DNA from: a virus | Reading direction: 5' to 3' (one strand) | Virus record (IMG/VR): IMGVR_UViG_3300047563_000187 | Location: 111,262-175,261 of that record | Length of the DNA stretch: 64,000 nt | Part shown: piece by piece, positions 51,259 through 58,492 of the stretch | How the letters are laid out: every line of letters starts with the position of its first letter | Numbering within the stretch: the first letter of the stretch is position 1 | Program-made: the position numbers and the translations under genes | Notes under the pieces: generated by a model | What the model was told of the DNA's origin: nothing | Databases searched by the model: none | The model's input: the letters and a program-made list of their open reading frames with translations, nothing else

Positions 51259-51948
51259 ATGGATACCCATAAGGTTGAAGTTGTGGACGTCATGGGATTG
51301 AAGGTGGCGACCTTCCGTTGTGAGACCGGGGAAATCCTGGTCTCCCTTCGCGACATCTTAGAGGCTAGCCTTTCTGATGTCGCCGAAGAGATCGCCTTCC
51401 TCCGGTCTCCTGACGGTCTAAGTGTACTCAAAGCGATGAACATCTACCCATCTCACTGCTACCACAATGGGATGTATGAAGAGGGTTTGTTCATTCCGCA
51501 CGAGTATGTGAACCACTATATGTTCTCCATCCAGAAGCCTGGAGAGGAGATCGACACTCTGCGGATGTACCTGTCCGCGGAGATTGCAAGACACTGGGCG
51601 AAGATCAGCAACTCGGCTGCTGGATATACGCCTCAACAACTGCGTACCTACGTGATGCATGCGTCAGACGAGAAGCTGGGGATGGCCCTGAGTGGGTTCA
51701 ACCTGGACAATCATGACGAGGTCATGCAGACGCTGCGTCAGTTCGCTCTGAAGGAGCTCGGCTACCCGTACCTGTGGGATAAGCTGTCGCCTATCGAGAT
51801 GGACATCTACAACGCGGTGCTCTCAACGATGGGCTCACTGCTCTTCAAGTGTCAGCAAGAGATGTTGAGCGTCGAGGAATCCATGGAGATGATGTACCAA
51901 GAGGTGCAGAAAGTCATCACTGGGTTCAAGTCGATTGGACCTGCATAG
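51259..51948 (+). CDS. antirepressor-like protein, 229 aa (divergent)
   Basis: ATG 51259 has GAGG eight bases upstream and is preferred over 51247. The N-terminus (VEVVDVMGLKVATFRCETGE...VSLRDILEA) and HYMFSIQKPGEEIDTLRMYL follow the order of P22-type antirepressor N-domains (compare LFSINPMKV in the next two genes) but are diverged. The end is a helical domain. It probably belongs to the same regulatory family; its target is unknown. Confidence 0.55.
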   Translation: MDTHKVEVVDVMGLKVATFRCETGEILVSLRDILEASLSDVAEEIAFLRSPDGLSVLKAMNIYPSHCYHNGMYEEGLFIPHEYVNHYMFSIQKPGEEIDTLRMYLSAEIARHWAKISNSAAGYTPQQLRTYVMHASDEKLGMALSGFNLDNHDEVMQTLRQFALKELGYPYLWDKLSPIEMDIYNAVLSTMGSLLFKCQQEMLSVEESMEMMYQEVQKVITGFKSIGPA

Positions 51949-51949
51949 T

Positions 51950-52078
51950 ACATATGTATGGTGCAGGTCTGGATATACGTATGTACACTCAGATGAATCC
52001 ACATATGTACATTCACGAATCACGATATCATGATTAGCCAAATTGGCTGGATCTGCGTCATGGTATCGTGATTCAGAC
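51950..52078. promoter_or_regulatory. palindrome-rich intergenic region, possible operators and cruciform
   Basis: No gene. It holds TACATATGTA, ATACGTAT and CACATATGTAC, then a 17-base inverted repeat with one mismatch (GAATCACGATATCATGA pairing with TCATGGTATCGTGATTC) that itself encloses AGCCAA/TTGGCT. It lies just upstream of the promoter at 52103 and has no T-run, so it looks like protein-binding sites rather than a terminator. Confidence 0.65.
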
Positions 52079-52102
52079 CTGTTCAACATTTTTGCATATG
52101 CA

Positions 52103-52112
52103 GGTATAACTA
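52103..52112 (+). promoter_or_regulatory. GGTATAACTA phage promoter of the antirepressor gene
   Basis: Preceded by the palindrome TGCATATGCA and followed by CAGTGTAGAG. The leader to ATG 52251 is about 130 nt. Confidence 0.7.
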
Positions 52113-52130
52113 CAGTGTAGAGACGTCTAC

Positions 52131-52166
52131 GCCGGTCACGACTCCGGCGACCGGCTTCTTGTTTTT
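52131..52166 (+). terminator. leader terminator/attenuator
   Basis: GCCGGTC/GACCGGC followed by TTCTTGTTTTT, only about 15 bases after the expected start of transcription, hence probably an attenuator or the end of a short RNA. Confidence 0.65.
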
Positions 52167-52173
52167 CCCAATC

Positions 52174-52241
52174 GGCGGATGGTGATACCACCATTCGCCA
52201 AATCAGTAGTTTCGTGAATGGTGATAAGACCATTCGCCAAA
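52174..52241 (+). repeat. two tandem hairpin repeats in the antirepressor leader
   Basis: Two copies of ATGGTGATA-NN-ACCATTCGCCAAA, 39 bases apart. The first forms GGCGGATGGTG/CACCATTCGCC, the second GAATGGT/ACCATTC just before the AGGAG ribosome binding site. They may bind a regulator on RNA or DNA. Confidence 0.65.
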
Positions 52242-52250
52242 GGAGAGATC

Positions 52251-53147
52251 ATGATCAACCCTATCAAAGTATATCGTCAAGATGTGACTGTCGTTAACTT
52301 CTACGGCCAAGAGATTGTGACCGTAATGCTGGAAGAGCTTGGCACTCCGGCGATCTTCGCCAAGCCTCTTGTTGAGAACCTCGGTATTGACTGGAAGAAC
52401 CAGTATACCAAACTCATGGAATCTCCGCGGTTCCAAGCTATCGTCGTCAGTGTGAAAGCCCCGGATGATGACCGTGTACGTGAGCATCTGGTACTGCCCA
52501 TCCGTACACTGAACGCCTTCCTGTTCAGCATCAACCCGATGAAAGTGCCGGAAGACAAGTTCATGCAGATCGAAGGCGAAGACATCTCTGTGCGTGACAA
52601 CCTGATCAAGTACCAGTCTGAGTGCACCGTAGCTCTGCACGACTACTGGATGCATGGCATGGCGATCAACACCCGCGTCAATCCGTCTGACATCCGCACT
52701 GAACGCAAGCTGGGCCCGGTAACCTACAGCCGGGGTCGCATTGAGCGTGTCCTACCGAAGTTCATGGACTACGCGGCCAGCATCGGTCAGCCGCTTGAGC
52801 GTGGCATCCTGATGCAGGGCCTGTGCGTAGCCATCGCCGAGTATGTAGGTGCCATTGCCTACAACCCGGAAAACATGACCGTTGTACGTCTGGAGCCTCT
52901 GGGCGCCCAAGGCATGCAGCGTGTCGAGTCCAAGCTGTCCGGTCGCGATCAGTGGCTGGTAGCGATCATCGAGAACGTGTTCTGCAACGCAATGACCGAA
53001 GCCATGCACCAGCAGGCAGATGTCACGCAGTTCCTGACCACGCTCGACGTGATGATCCTGGACACTGTGACCAACCTGGGTCACCACTTCGTAACCTGCA
53101 GCTCTACCTTCAACAAGGGCAACGGGTTTCTTTCTGCAATGGTTTAA
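52251..53147 (+). CDS. phage antirepressor (P22_AR_N domain), 298 aa
   Basis: The N-terminal 130 residues match P22 antirepressor-type proteins: NFYGQEIVTVML, LGIDWKNQYTKLMESPRF, LPIRTLNAFLFSINPMKVP, YQSECTVALHDYWMHGMA. The C-terminal half is helical and rich in Asn, Met and Gln. Proteins of this type bind and disable repressors or act as phage gene regulators. ATG 52251 has AGGAG upstream; a GTG at 52218 is rejected. It is 60% or more similar by eye to the next gene in the N-domain. Confidence 0.85.
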   Translation: MINPIKVYRQDVTVVNFYGQEIVTVMLEELGTPAIFAKPLVENLGIDWKNQYTKLMESPRFQAIVVSVKAPDDDRVREHLVLPIRTLNAFLFSINPMKVPEDKFMQIEGEDISVRDNLIKYQSECTVALHDYWMHGMAINTRVNPSDIRTERKLGPVTYSRGRIERVLPKFMDYAASIGQPLERGILMQGLCVAIAEYVGAIAYNPENMTVVRLEPLGAQGMQRVESKLSGRDQWLVAIIENVFCNAMTEAMHQQADVTQFLTTLDVMILDTVTNLGHHFVTCSSTFNKGNGFLSAMV

Positions 53148-53155
53148 TCCACCCT

Positions 53156-53177
53156 GGGAGGCCTAAGGGCCTCCCTC
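53156..53177 (+). terminator. hairpin between antirepressor genes (weak terminator)
   Basis: GGGAGGCC/GGGCCTCCC without a proper T-run; partial read-through is likely. Confidence 0.5.
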
Positions 53178-53205
53178 TCTAATATCGTAAAACTGAGGAA
53201 TCGAT

Positions 53206-54051
53206 ATGACTACTGAATACATCCGCCACAGCAATGTACGTGCCGTTAACTTTTACGGGGATATCCTCCCGACTGTTGACTTTATCAACCCGGATGGGCA
53301 GCGTGAGATTGGCGTAATCGGTGCCGCTTTGGCCCGTGGCCTGGGTCTGGAGTGGAACCGCCAGCTGCAGAAGCTGACTTCCGGTGACCCTCGCTTCATG
53401 GCCTTCACCGTTAAGGTGCAGACTGAGAAGCAAGTGCGTGACATGGCGGTCATCCCGCTGCGTTTCCTAAACGCCTACCTGTTCTCCATCAACCCGATGA
53501 AGGTTGCGGAAGACCAGATGGTTGAGCTGTCGAACGGCGAGAAGGTTTCTGTACGGGAGAAACTGATCCGCTACCAGTCTGAGTGCACCGTTGCACTGCA
53601 TGACTACTGGATGCACGGTACCGCACTGAACCTGCGTCCGGTTCCGCATGACGTTACCTATCCGTTCCGTGATGCCCGCATCTCCAGCCGTCCGCAGCTG
53701 GTAGAAGCCGTGAAGAAGTACGCCAAGTTCCACAAAGCGTGCCTGCGTCTGGATATCGACGATAGCGACCTGGCCGAGAGCCTGTATCAGCCGATGCTGA
53801 GCATGATCCACCAGGTGAACTGCGTTGCTCTGGAACATGAAGAAGCTGCCCTGTCCGGCCGGGATGCAGCTATCGTCGCGTTCTCTGAACTGACCGTAGC
53901 GACCATCCTGAACCATCTGGTTGCACACGACATCCTTGAAGAGGGTGACATCGTGGGCTTCTGTGAAGGTCACCTGGTCAAACACCTGCAGGAAGTGGGT
54001 GACAAGTTCCTGGTTATGGGTGATACCCTGCCGGCGGACCTGACCAAGTAA
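53206..54051 (+). CDS. phage antirepressor paralogue (P22_AR_N domain), 281 aa
   Basis: The same motifs as the upstream gene are present: NFYGDILPTVDFINP, LGLEWNRQLQKLTSGDPRF, LPLRFLNAYLFSINPMKVAE-like text (here IPLRFLNAYLFSINPMKV) and YQSECTVALHDYWMHGTA. The C-terminal domain is different, so the pair may recognise different partners. ATG 53206 follows TGAGGAAT. Confidence 0.85.
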   Translation: MTTEYIRHSNVRAVNFYGDILPTVDFINPDGQREIGVIGAALARGLGLEWNRQLQKLTSGDPRFMAFTVKVQTEKQVRDMAVIPLRFLNAYLFSINPMKVAEDQMVELSNGEKVSVREKLIRYQSECTVALHDYWMHGTALNLRPVPHDVTYPFRDARISSRPQLVEAVKKYAKFHKACLRLDIDDSDLAESLYQPMLSMIHQVNCVALEHEEAALSGRDAAIVAFSELTVATILNHLVAHDILEEGDIVGFCEGHLVKHLQEVGDKFLVMGDTLPADLTK

Positions 54052-54057
54052 CAGATT

Positions 54058-54082
54058 AGGGGGATTCGTCCCCCTTTCTTTT
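54058..54082 (+). terminator. Rho-independent terminator
   Basis: AGGGGGA, TTCG tetraloop, TCCCCCT followed by TTCTTTT. Confidence 0.9.
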
Positions 54083-54095
54083 AGGAGCGGTTGCT

Positions 54096-54851
54096 ATGAG
54101 TCTATTCGATGACATCCCTTTAACTCCACAGAGATTCCCTCCGCACGCCTTACGGATGCCAGAGTCCAACGTGATGTCGGATGATCGAAACTACCAGATG
54201 CGTAGATCGTCTATCATTGCGAACTGGCAGGCGGCATTTGATGCGTCCAGGAAGGAAAACAAGCCGCCCAAGTATGAGGTGCAGCAGGTAGAGGCCGTTA
54301 ACCTCGTGCTTGCAGGCATCTTGATGTACAACTCCATACCAGAACCTAATCCGACGCTCCGCATGCAGAGATTCCTGGATACGATGGATGTAGGCGGGTA
54401 TCGGATGGGTAGAACCAGGATGGGTACACCTTGGGCGTCTGTGTTCATCCGGAATATCCAGTACAGCATGGGTAAGTATGTGCCGAACAACGTACGCTTC
54501 CCCGAGTTAACCCTACTGGGATTGGCTATTCGGCCGAACATGCAGAAGTTCTACGAGTTCATGCATCGCGACATGCGTATGCCTACCTTCGTGGATAGGC
54601 TTGCTGCTAATGGTTGCCGTGTGAACTTCTTGCGGCAGCCTAATAGTAGCTTGATGATGCTGACGGATTACTTGCAGTTCACCCACTCGATCGAGCTAGG
54701 TGAGCTGGAGGCTTACTTCAACAGGCGTTTTGACAGGAACTTCTTGCAGTATCTAGAGGCTACTCGAAATGCACCCGGTAACGTACGTATGCCAAGTCCA
54801 TTCCCACCTCCAGATTTCGATGGGGATGTGATGGTGTTGATGGAAGAGTAA
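54096..54851 (+). CDS. hypothetical protein, 251 aa
   Basis: A basic, Met- and Arg-rich helical protein, starting MSLFDDIPLTPQRFPPH, with the Pro-rich end PSPFPPPDFDGD. AGGAGCGG precedes ATG 54096. No domain is recognised. It lies alone between two terminators. Confidence 0.7.
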   Translation: MSLFDDIPLTPQRFPPHALRMPESNVMSDDRNYQMRRSSIIANWQAAFDASRKENKPPKYEVQQVEAVNLVLAGILMYNSIPEPNPTLRMQRFLDTMDVGGYRMGRTRMGTPWASVFIRNIQYSMGKYVPNNVRFPELTLLGLAIRPNMQKFYEFMHRDMRMPTFVDRLAANGCRVNFLRQPNSSLMMLTDYLQFTHSIELGELEAYFNRRFDRNFLQYLEATRNAPGNVRMPSPFPPPDFDGDVMVLMEE

Positions 54852-54855
54852 AACA

Positions 54856-54883
54856 AAAAGGGTCCCGAAGGACCCTTTTCTTT
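54856..54883. terminator. bidirectional terminator
   Basis: AAAAGGGTCC/GGACCCTTTT with T-runs on both strands, between the 54096 gene and the convergent HU gene. Confidence 0.9.
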
Positions 54884-54892
54884 AACTACCGA

Positions 54893-55168
54893 TTAGGCGT
54901 TGACGGAACGCTTGAACTCGGTACCCGGCTTGAAGTGCGGGGCAGTGCGAGCTGCGATGTCCATGGCTTCGCCAGTCTGCGGGTTACGACCTTGACGGCC
55001 GGCACGAGCACGGCTGGAGAAGGTACCGAAACCTGCGATACCAACAGTTTCGCCCTGAGCAACGGTGTCAACGATGGTGTCGATAGCAGCGTTCAGGAAA
55101 CGAGCAGCTTGTACCTTCGGTACGGACAGATCTTCGGCCAGCTTGGTGATCAGATCACTCTTGTTCAT
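54893..55168 (-). CDS. HU-family DNA-binding protein
   Basis: The protein has 91 residues, the standard HU/IHF length. MNKSDLITKLAEDLSVPKVQA, GFGTFSSRARAGRQGRNPQTG and TAPHFKPGTEFKRSVNA are diagnostic of the HU fold, whose beta arms carry the NPQTG loop. It bends and compacts DNA. ATG 55168 follows AAGGATG. It is read from a near-perfect host sigma70 promoter, so it may act early in replication or on the repeat region, or on host DNA. Confidence 0.95.
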   Translation of the reverse strand: MNKSDLITKLAEDLSVPKVQAARFLNAAIDTIVDTVAQGETVGIAGFGTFSSRARAGRQGRNPQTGEAMDIAARTAPHFKPGTEFKRSVNA

Positions 55169-55220
55169 GATGTCATCCTTTAAGTTGTGGATCAGTGACG
55201 TTGTTTGGTTTACAGTATGG

Positions 55221-55249
55221 ATCATAGCTAGGTCCAAAAAGGTTGTCAA
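55221..55249 (-). promoter_or_regulatory. sigma70 promoter of the HU gene
   Basis: On the minus strand TTGACA (55249-55244), 17 bases, TATGAT (55226-55221). This is close to the sigma70 consensus. Confidence 0.85.
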
Positions 55250-55267
55250 CAGTGGAGTGTAAAAAAA

Positions 55268-55459
55268 TTGTCTAGAACAGAACGCTTTAAGCAGATGAAT
55301 GATATGTCCTTGATGTCTAAGAAGAAATTGGAGATTAAGGCCATGGCTCGTGCTAGAATGCCCCAGGTTTCGCAGCAGATCGATGAAACGCTGAGTCGAG
55401 TTGCTGCTCTTAAAGAGAAGATGAAAGGAGAAGAAGATGTTACGACTAGCGAGGATTAA
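55268..55459 (+). CDS. small Lys-rich helical protein, 63 aa
   Basis: TTG 55268 has GGAG ten bases upstream; in-frame ATGs at 55295 and 55304 are alternatives. The product is a charged helix (KKKLEIKAMARARMPQVSQQ, LKEKMKGEEDVT). It overlaps the next gene by 23 bases. Function unknown. Confidence 0.5.
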   Translation: MSRTERFKQMNDMSLMSKKKLEIKAMARARMPQVSQQIDETLSRVAALKEKMKGEEDVTTSED

Positions 55460-56213
55460 GGGTGGTAGCCACCTGTATGGGCTCAATAACGCTGACTCTG
55501 ACAATGATTTCTACGAGATTGTTGCTCTGAGTCCAGCTGAGCTCGCATTTGACATCATCAACCTTCGTCATGGGGAGGCTGTAGGCCCTGGTGAGGTGGA
55601 TGATCACGAGATCGATGTGGTGACTCTGTGTAATGGCTACTTGGACACCATGTGGGCCCTGGAGCTTCTGTTCGCAGAGCCAGAGGCTGACTACGAGGTG
55701 GCTCCTGAGTGGAACCGTCTGCGTGACATGCGTAAGAACCTGTGTACACCTGCACTGGTCCAGCAGACTTACTTCCGTCTGCAGAACTGCGTCAGCCAGT
55801 ATGCCTCCTATACTCGTCCGACAGCTGATCAAGAGGGTGTGTGGAAGGTAGCTGAGAACTTCAGTACCAAGCCGGTTAACGCTCGGAACCTTGCACACGC
55901 ATATCGCATGGCTGTCCAGCTGATGAACTACATCACTACTCGTGATCTGTTCGGCACAACCTTCACTCTGAACCGAGAGGCTTACCATCGCCTCAAGAGT
56001 AATGTGGTGACGGTAGAGGACGTCAAGGAGTGTCTGCAGACCCTGGTAGGTTTGGGTATGCTGAAATCCCAAGGTGTAGGCATCAGTAGTGAGTTCTATG
56101 AGAGCCCGGAGACCAAAGTAGTCCTCTGGGGAATCGTGAACACCACCACGGTGGCTGCTATCGGAACCGAGAGTCCAGCCATCGAGTACTTCCAATCGAC
56201 ACATGACGAGTAA
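55437..56213 (+). CDS. DNA polymerase beta-type nucleotidyltransferase (RlaP-like)
   Basis: The protein has 258 residues. GGSHLYGLNNADSDNDFYEI is the nucleotidyltransferase G-S and D-x-D motif, and HEIDVVTLCNGYLDTMWALE provides the third acidic residue. This is the arrangement of PF10127-type (RlaP) proteins, described as RNA-repair-associated polymerase beta family members. With RtcB and the tRNA clusters it fits an RNA-repair theme, though its substrate is unknown. AAAGGAG precedes ATG 55437. The stop region contains a CGACACAT iteron of the following repeat. Confidence 0.75.
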   Translation: MLRLARIKGGSHLYGLNNADSDNDFYEIVALSPAELAFDIINLRHGEAVGPGEVDDHEIDVVTLCNGYLDTMWALELLFAEPEADYEVAPEWNRLRDMRKNLCTPALVQQTYFRLQNCVSQYASYTRPTADQEGVWKVAENFSTKPVNARNLAHAYRMAVQLMNYITTRDLFGTTFTLNREAYHRLKSNVVTVEDVKECLQTLVGLGMLKSQGVGISSEFYESPETKVVLWGIVNTTTVAAIGTESPAIEYFQSTHDE

Positions 56214-56510
56214 ATGTGTCGGGTAACTTTGGGTCCCTAAGGGGACCCAACTTATTGATTCCATTAGCTTTTAGCTAGCGATGTGTCGGTTGTGTCGATT
56301 GTTCCACCCCAAAATACATACCCCTTTCCTTAGAACACCCAATGTGTCTTATTCTATATATCTCTCTATCTCTCGTAAGGAAAATATAAATAAATAAATA
56401 AGAAGGGGCAGTTGGGATTTTTCATGTACGGGATGTGTTTGGAGGGTGGAACACCGACACATCGCACACATGGATCCTCGGAATGGCTTGATTATGGACA
56501 AAGCGACTGG
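56197..56510. repeat. non-coding direct repeat with CGACACAT iterons, copy 2
   Basis: The core 56279-56471 matches copy 1 (30997-31188) with few changes. Homology extends left to an inverted pair CGACACAT...ATGTGTCG (56198-56222), where copy 1 has GACACATGTGTC, and includes GTGTCGGGTAACTTTGGGTCC. Further right a CGACACATC lies at 56541, before a sigma70 promoter. A hairpin GGGTCCC/GGGGACCC lies at about 56231-56248. No gene is present. Confidence 0.85.
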
Positions 56511-56577
56511 AACACTGCCTGGAACAGACTCATAGTTACCCGACACATCATCTTTTCGAAATTTCTTTGAAATAGTG

Positions 56578-56606
56578 TTGACGCCAGAAACGACCTACAG
56601 TATAGT
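56578..56606 (+). promoter_or_regulatory. sigma70-type promoter
   Basis: TTGACG (56578-56583), 17 bases, TATAGT (56601-56606). No gene follows within range; see the small RNA candidate. Confidence 0.65.
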
Positions 56607-56612
56607 GTTCCT

Positions 56613-56770
56613 AAGTGGACCGCTAGATAGAGGGTTATCCTTCAACTGTAATGAAACCCAATCTCCCTTTATCGCCTCTTTGTTCACCCTTGACTTCGGT
56701 CATTGAGTAAATTCAAGTCAACGAGTGGGTTTAACCCCAGAGATCGTGTAGGCCTCTGGGGTTTCCTTTT
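56613..56770 (+). ncRNA. candidate small RNA (about 155 nt) from promoter to terminator
   Basis: It runs from the sigma70 promoter to a terminator (AACCCCAGAG/CTCTGGGGTT then TCCTTTTT at 56733-56770). It contains an inner hairpin with TTGACTT (56690-56696) pairing with AAGTCAA (56715-56721). No gene of useful size is present; the longest frame is 18 codons without a ribosome binding site. Size and layout suit a regulatory RNA. Confidence 0.5.
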
Positions 56771-56784
56771 TGGGCTTCCGGCTG

Positions 56785-56794
56785 GGTATAAGTA
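56785..56794 (+). promoter_or_regulatory. GGTATAAGTA promoter of the tRNA-like RNA
   Basis: A perfect element followed by CTATGTAGCGG. The start of transcription would fall at or close to the first base of the tRNA-like RNA at 56800. Confidence 0.7.
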
Positions 56795-56799
56795 CTATG

Positions 56800-56871
56800 T
56801 AGCGGATAGCTCAGGTGGTGAGAGCACTGGACGTGTCCAGGGGTCGGGGGTTCGAGTCCCCCTCCGTTTTC
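56800..56871 (+). ncRNA. tRNA-like RNA with a four-base anticodon loop
   Basis: A full tRNA shape can be drawn: acceptor TAGCGGA/TCCGTTT (six of seven pairs, including G-U), D stem GCTC/GAGC with a GG-containing loop, anticodon stem CTGGA/TCCAG, variable GGGTC, T stem GGGGG/CCCCC with loop TTCGAGT. The anticodon loop is only CGTG, so no normal anticodon exists. There is no CCA; TTTTCTTTT follows the T arm like a terminator. It may be a pseudogene, a tRNA mimic or a processed leader. Confidence 0.6.
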
Positions 56872-56894
56872 TTTTAGTTTCCGCACATGTTCCT

Positions 56895-56904
56895 GGTATA
56901 AGTA
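56895..56904 (+). promoter_or_regulatory. GGTATAAGTA phage promoter
   Basis: A perfect element followed by CTTCGAGAAGG, 64 bases before ATG 56969. Confidence 0.7.
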
Positions 56905-56968
56905 CTTCGAGAAGGAAACAGCTTCGTTATAGCTGTTATCCCCCATTCTACCTACGAAGGAGTGTGCC

Positions 56969-58402
56969 ATGAAAACCAAACTGATACTCGCAACCATCCT
57001 GTCCATGGGCCTGACCGCATGTGGCGGTGGCGGCGGAAGCGACAACTCTACCCCAACCCCCAAGTCTGCCATCCAGGGCAAAGCCATTGATGGTTACATC
57101 AAAGGTGCCACTGTGTACCTGGACCTGAACTTCAACAAACAGCTCGACGCCGGCGAACCTAGCGTGATCACCACTGATCTTGGCGACTACCGCATGGAGC
57201 TCACCCAGGCACAAGAGCAGTGTGCCGAGTACGTACCTCTCGTGGTAGATGTACCGGTCGGTGCAGTAGACCTCGACACTGGTGTGGTCGAGCAAGCCTA
57301 CCAGATGGTTCTGCCGCCGAAGTTCACTCCGATCTCCGACGATGACCTCCTGCACGTCACCCCTCTGACCACTGTACTGTGGAGCTATGTGGAAAAGCAG
57401 CTGTCCAACGACGGCTCCCTGACCTGCCAATCTGTAATGGCCAACCAGCAGACCCGGGAGAAGATCGCATTCGAACTGCGTGAGTCTACCAACCGTGTGG
57501 TCAAGCACTACAACATCTCTGAGCAGAAGCTGTATGACGACTACATCGCCTCTGGTGACGCTGAAACCGCCACTCTGGCCATGGAGATCGTTCGTGGTCT
57601 GCAGGCTTCCTTCAAGGAAACCGATGAGCTGAAAAAGGCTAACCCGACTGCGTTCTATGCGTACGTCGAGTACCATATCGGTGACATCCGGGATAACGAT
57701 GGTGCCTACACAGATGCCTGGTACAAGGAGCAGGGTGTCTACTGGGATGACCGTGCTATCACCAAGCTGGACAAGGTCTCTGCAGACTTCACCCAGGTAG
57801 TGCGTCCGCTGATCTATAGCGAGCGTCTCTTCCGCAAGACCGGTGACTACAAGTACGTCAACGAGTACGTCCTTGAGTCCCGCAATGGGGATGACACTCC
57901 GTACAGCTGTGGCGTTCGTGAGTCTATCGAGCACGTCGTTGCCAACAAGGCTTACGAGATCTCCAACCTGGTGGCCTTCCAGGCCGACACCTTCGAGGAG
58001 TGTGTAATCGATAACTTGGGTGAAGCAGTAACCCAACGTATGGCATCCGTGACCGACACTGTAGATGGCGTCAAGAGCATTGCTGAGTTTCAATACGATC
58101 GTCAGGCCGGGTCCTTCCCGTTTCTGAATGATTGGATTGATATGGGTAACAGCCTGGCTTCCTTCAACATGTCTGATCTGGCCACTGCCCTGGAACAGCT
58201 GCCGTATGGCTTCGAGGATAACACCGTTGAGCCTAACGCTTCCCACTGGTCCAAGACTCAGGAGTCTACCGACGCAGCAGGCGTAACCACCCGTATTCAG
58301 TTCACTGATCTGAATGCATACACCAAAACCGTAACTCAAGCTGATGGTACCTACGTTGTCCAGTGTGGCACCGACGGCATCACTTGGGGTACTTGCAACT
58401 AA
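56969..58402 (+). CDS. large lipoprotein, 477 aa
   Basis: The signal peptide MKTKLILATILSMGLTAC ends in an LTAC lipobox, followed by a glycine-rich linker (GGGGGSDN) and a domain that begins AIDGYIKGATVYLDLNFNKQ, like carbohydrate-binding or repeat modules of bacterial surface lipoproteins. No other domain is recognised. Bacterial-type lipoproteins in phages can alter the host surface to block superinfection. The gene is in phage-like codons and has its own GGTATAAGTA promoter, so it is expressed during infection. AAGGAG precedes the ATG. Confidence 0.8.
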   Translation: MKTKLILATILSMGLTACGGGGGSDNSTPTPKSAIQGKAIDGYIKGATVYLDLNFNKQLDAGEPSVITTDLGDYRMELTQAQEQCAEYVPLVVDVPVGAVDLDTGVVEQAYQMVLPPKFTPISDDDLLHVTPLTTVLWSYVEKQLSNDGSLTCQSVMANQQTREKIAFELRESTNRVVKHYNISEQKLYDDYIASGDAETATLAMEIVRGLQASFKETDELKKANPTAFYAYVEYHIGDIRDNDGAYTDAWYKEQGVYWDDRAITKLDKVSADFTQVVRPLIYSERLFRKTGDYKYVNEYVLESRNGDDTPYSCGVRESIEHVVANKAYEISNLVAFQADTFEECVIDNLGEAVTQRMASVTDTVDGVKSIAEFQYDRQAGSFPFLNDWIDMGNSLASFNMSDLATALEQLPYGFEDNTVEPNASHWSKTQESTDAAGVTTRIQFTDLNAYTKTVTQADGTYVVQCGTDGITWGTCN

Positions 58403-58450
58403 TAGCAGGGGCCTTCGGGCCCCGTTCCACCTACTACAAGGCTCATTTCT

Positions 58451-58460
58451 GGTATAAGTA
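58451..58460 (+). promoter_or_regulatory. GGTATAAGTA phage promoter
   Basis: A perfect element followed by ATATGGGAACA, 33 bases before ATG 58493. Confidence 0.75.
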
Positions 58461-58492
58461 ATATGGGAACATGAGCTAAGGAGGATTACGTA

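Noticed and set aside
56948-58339. 463-codon open frame on the minus strand opposite the lipoprotein gene
   Set aside because: The plus strand has a promoter, ribosome binding site, signal peptide and lipobox; the minus frame has none of these.
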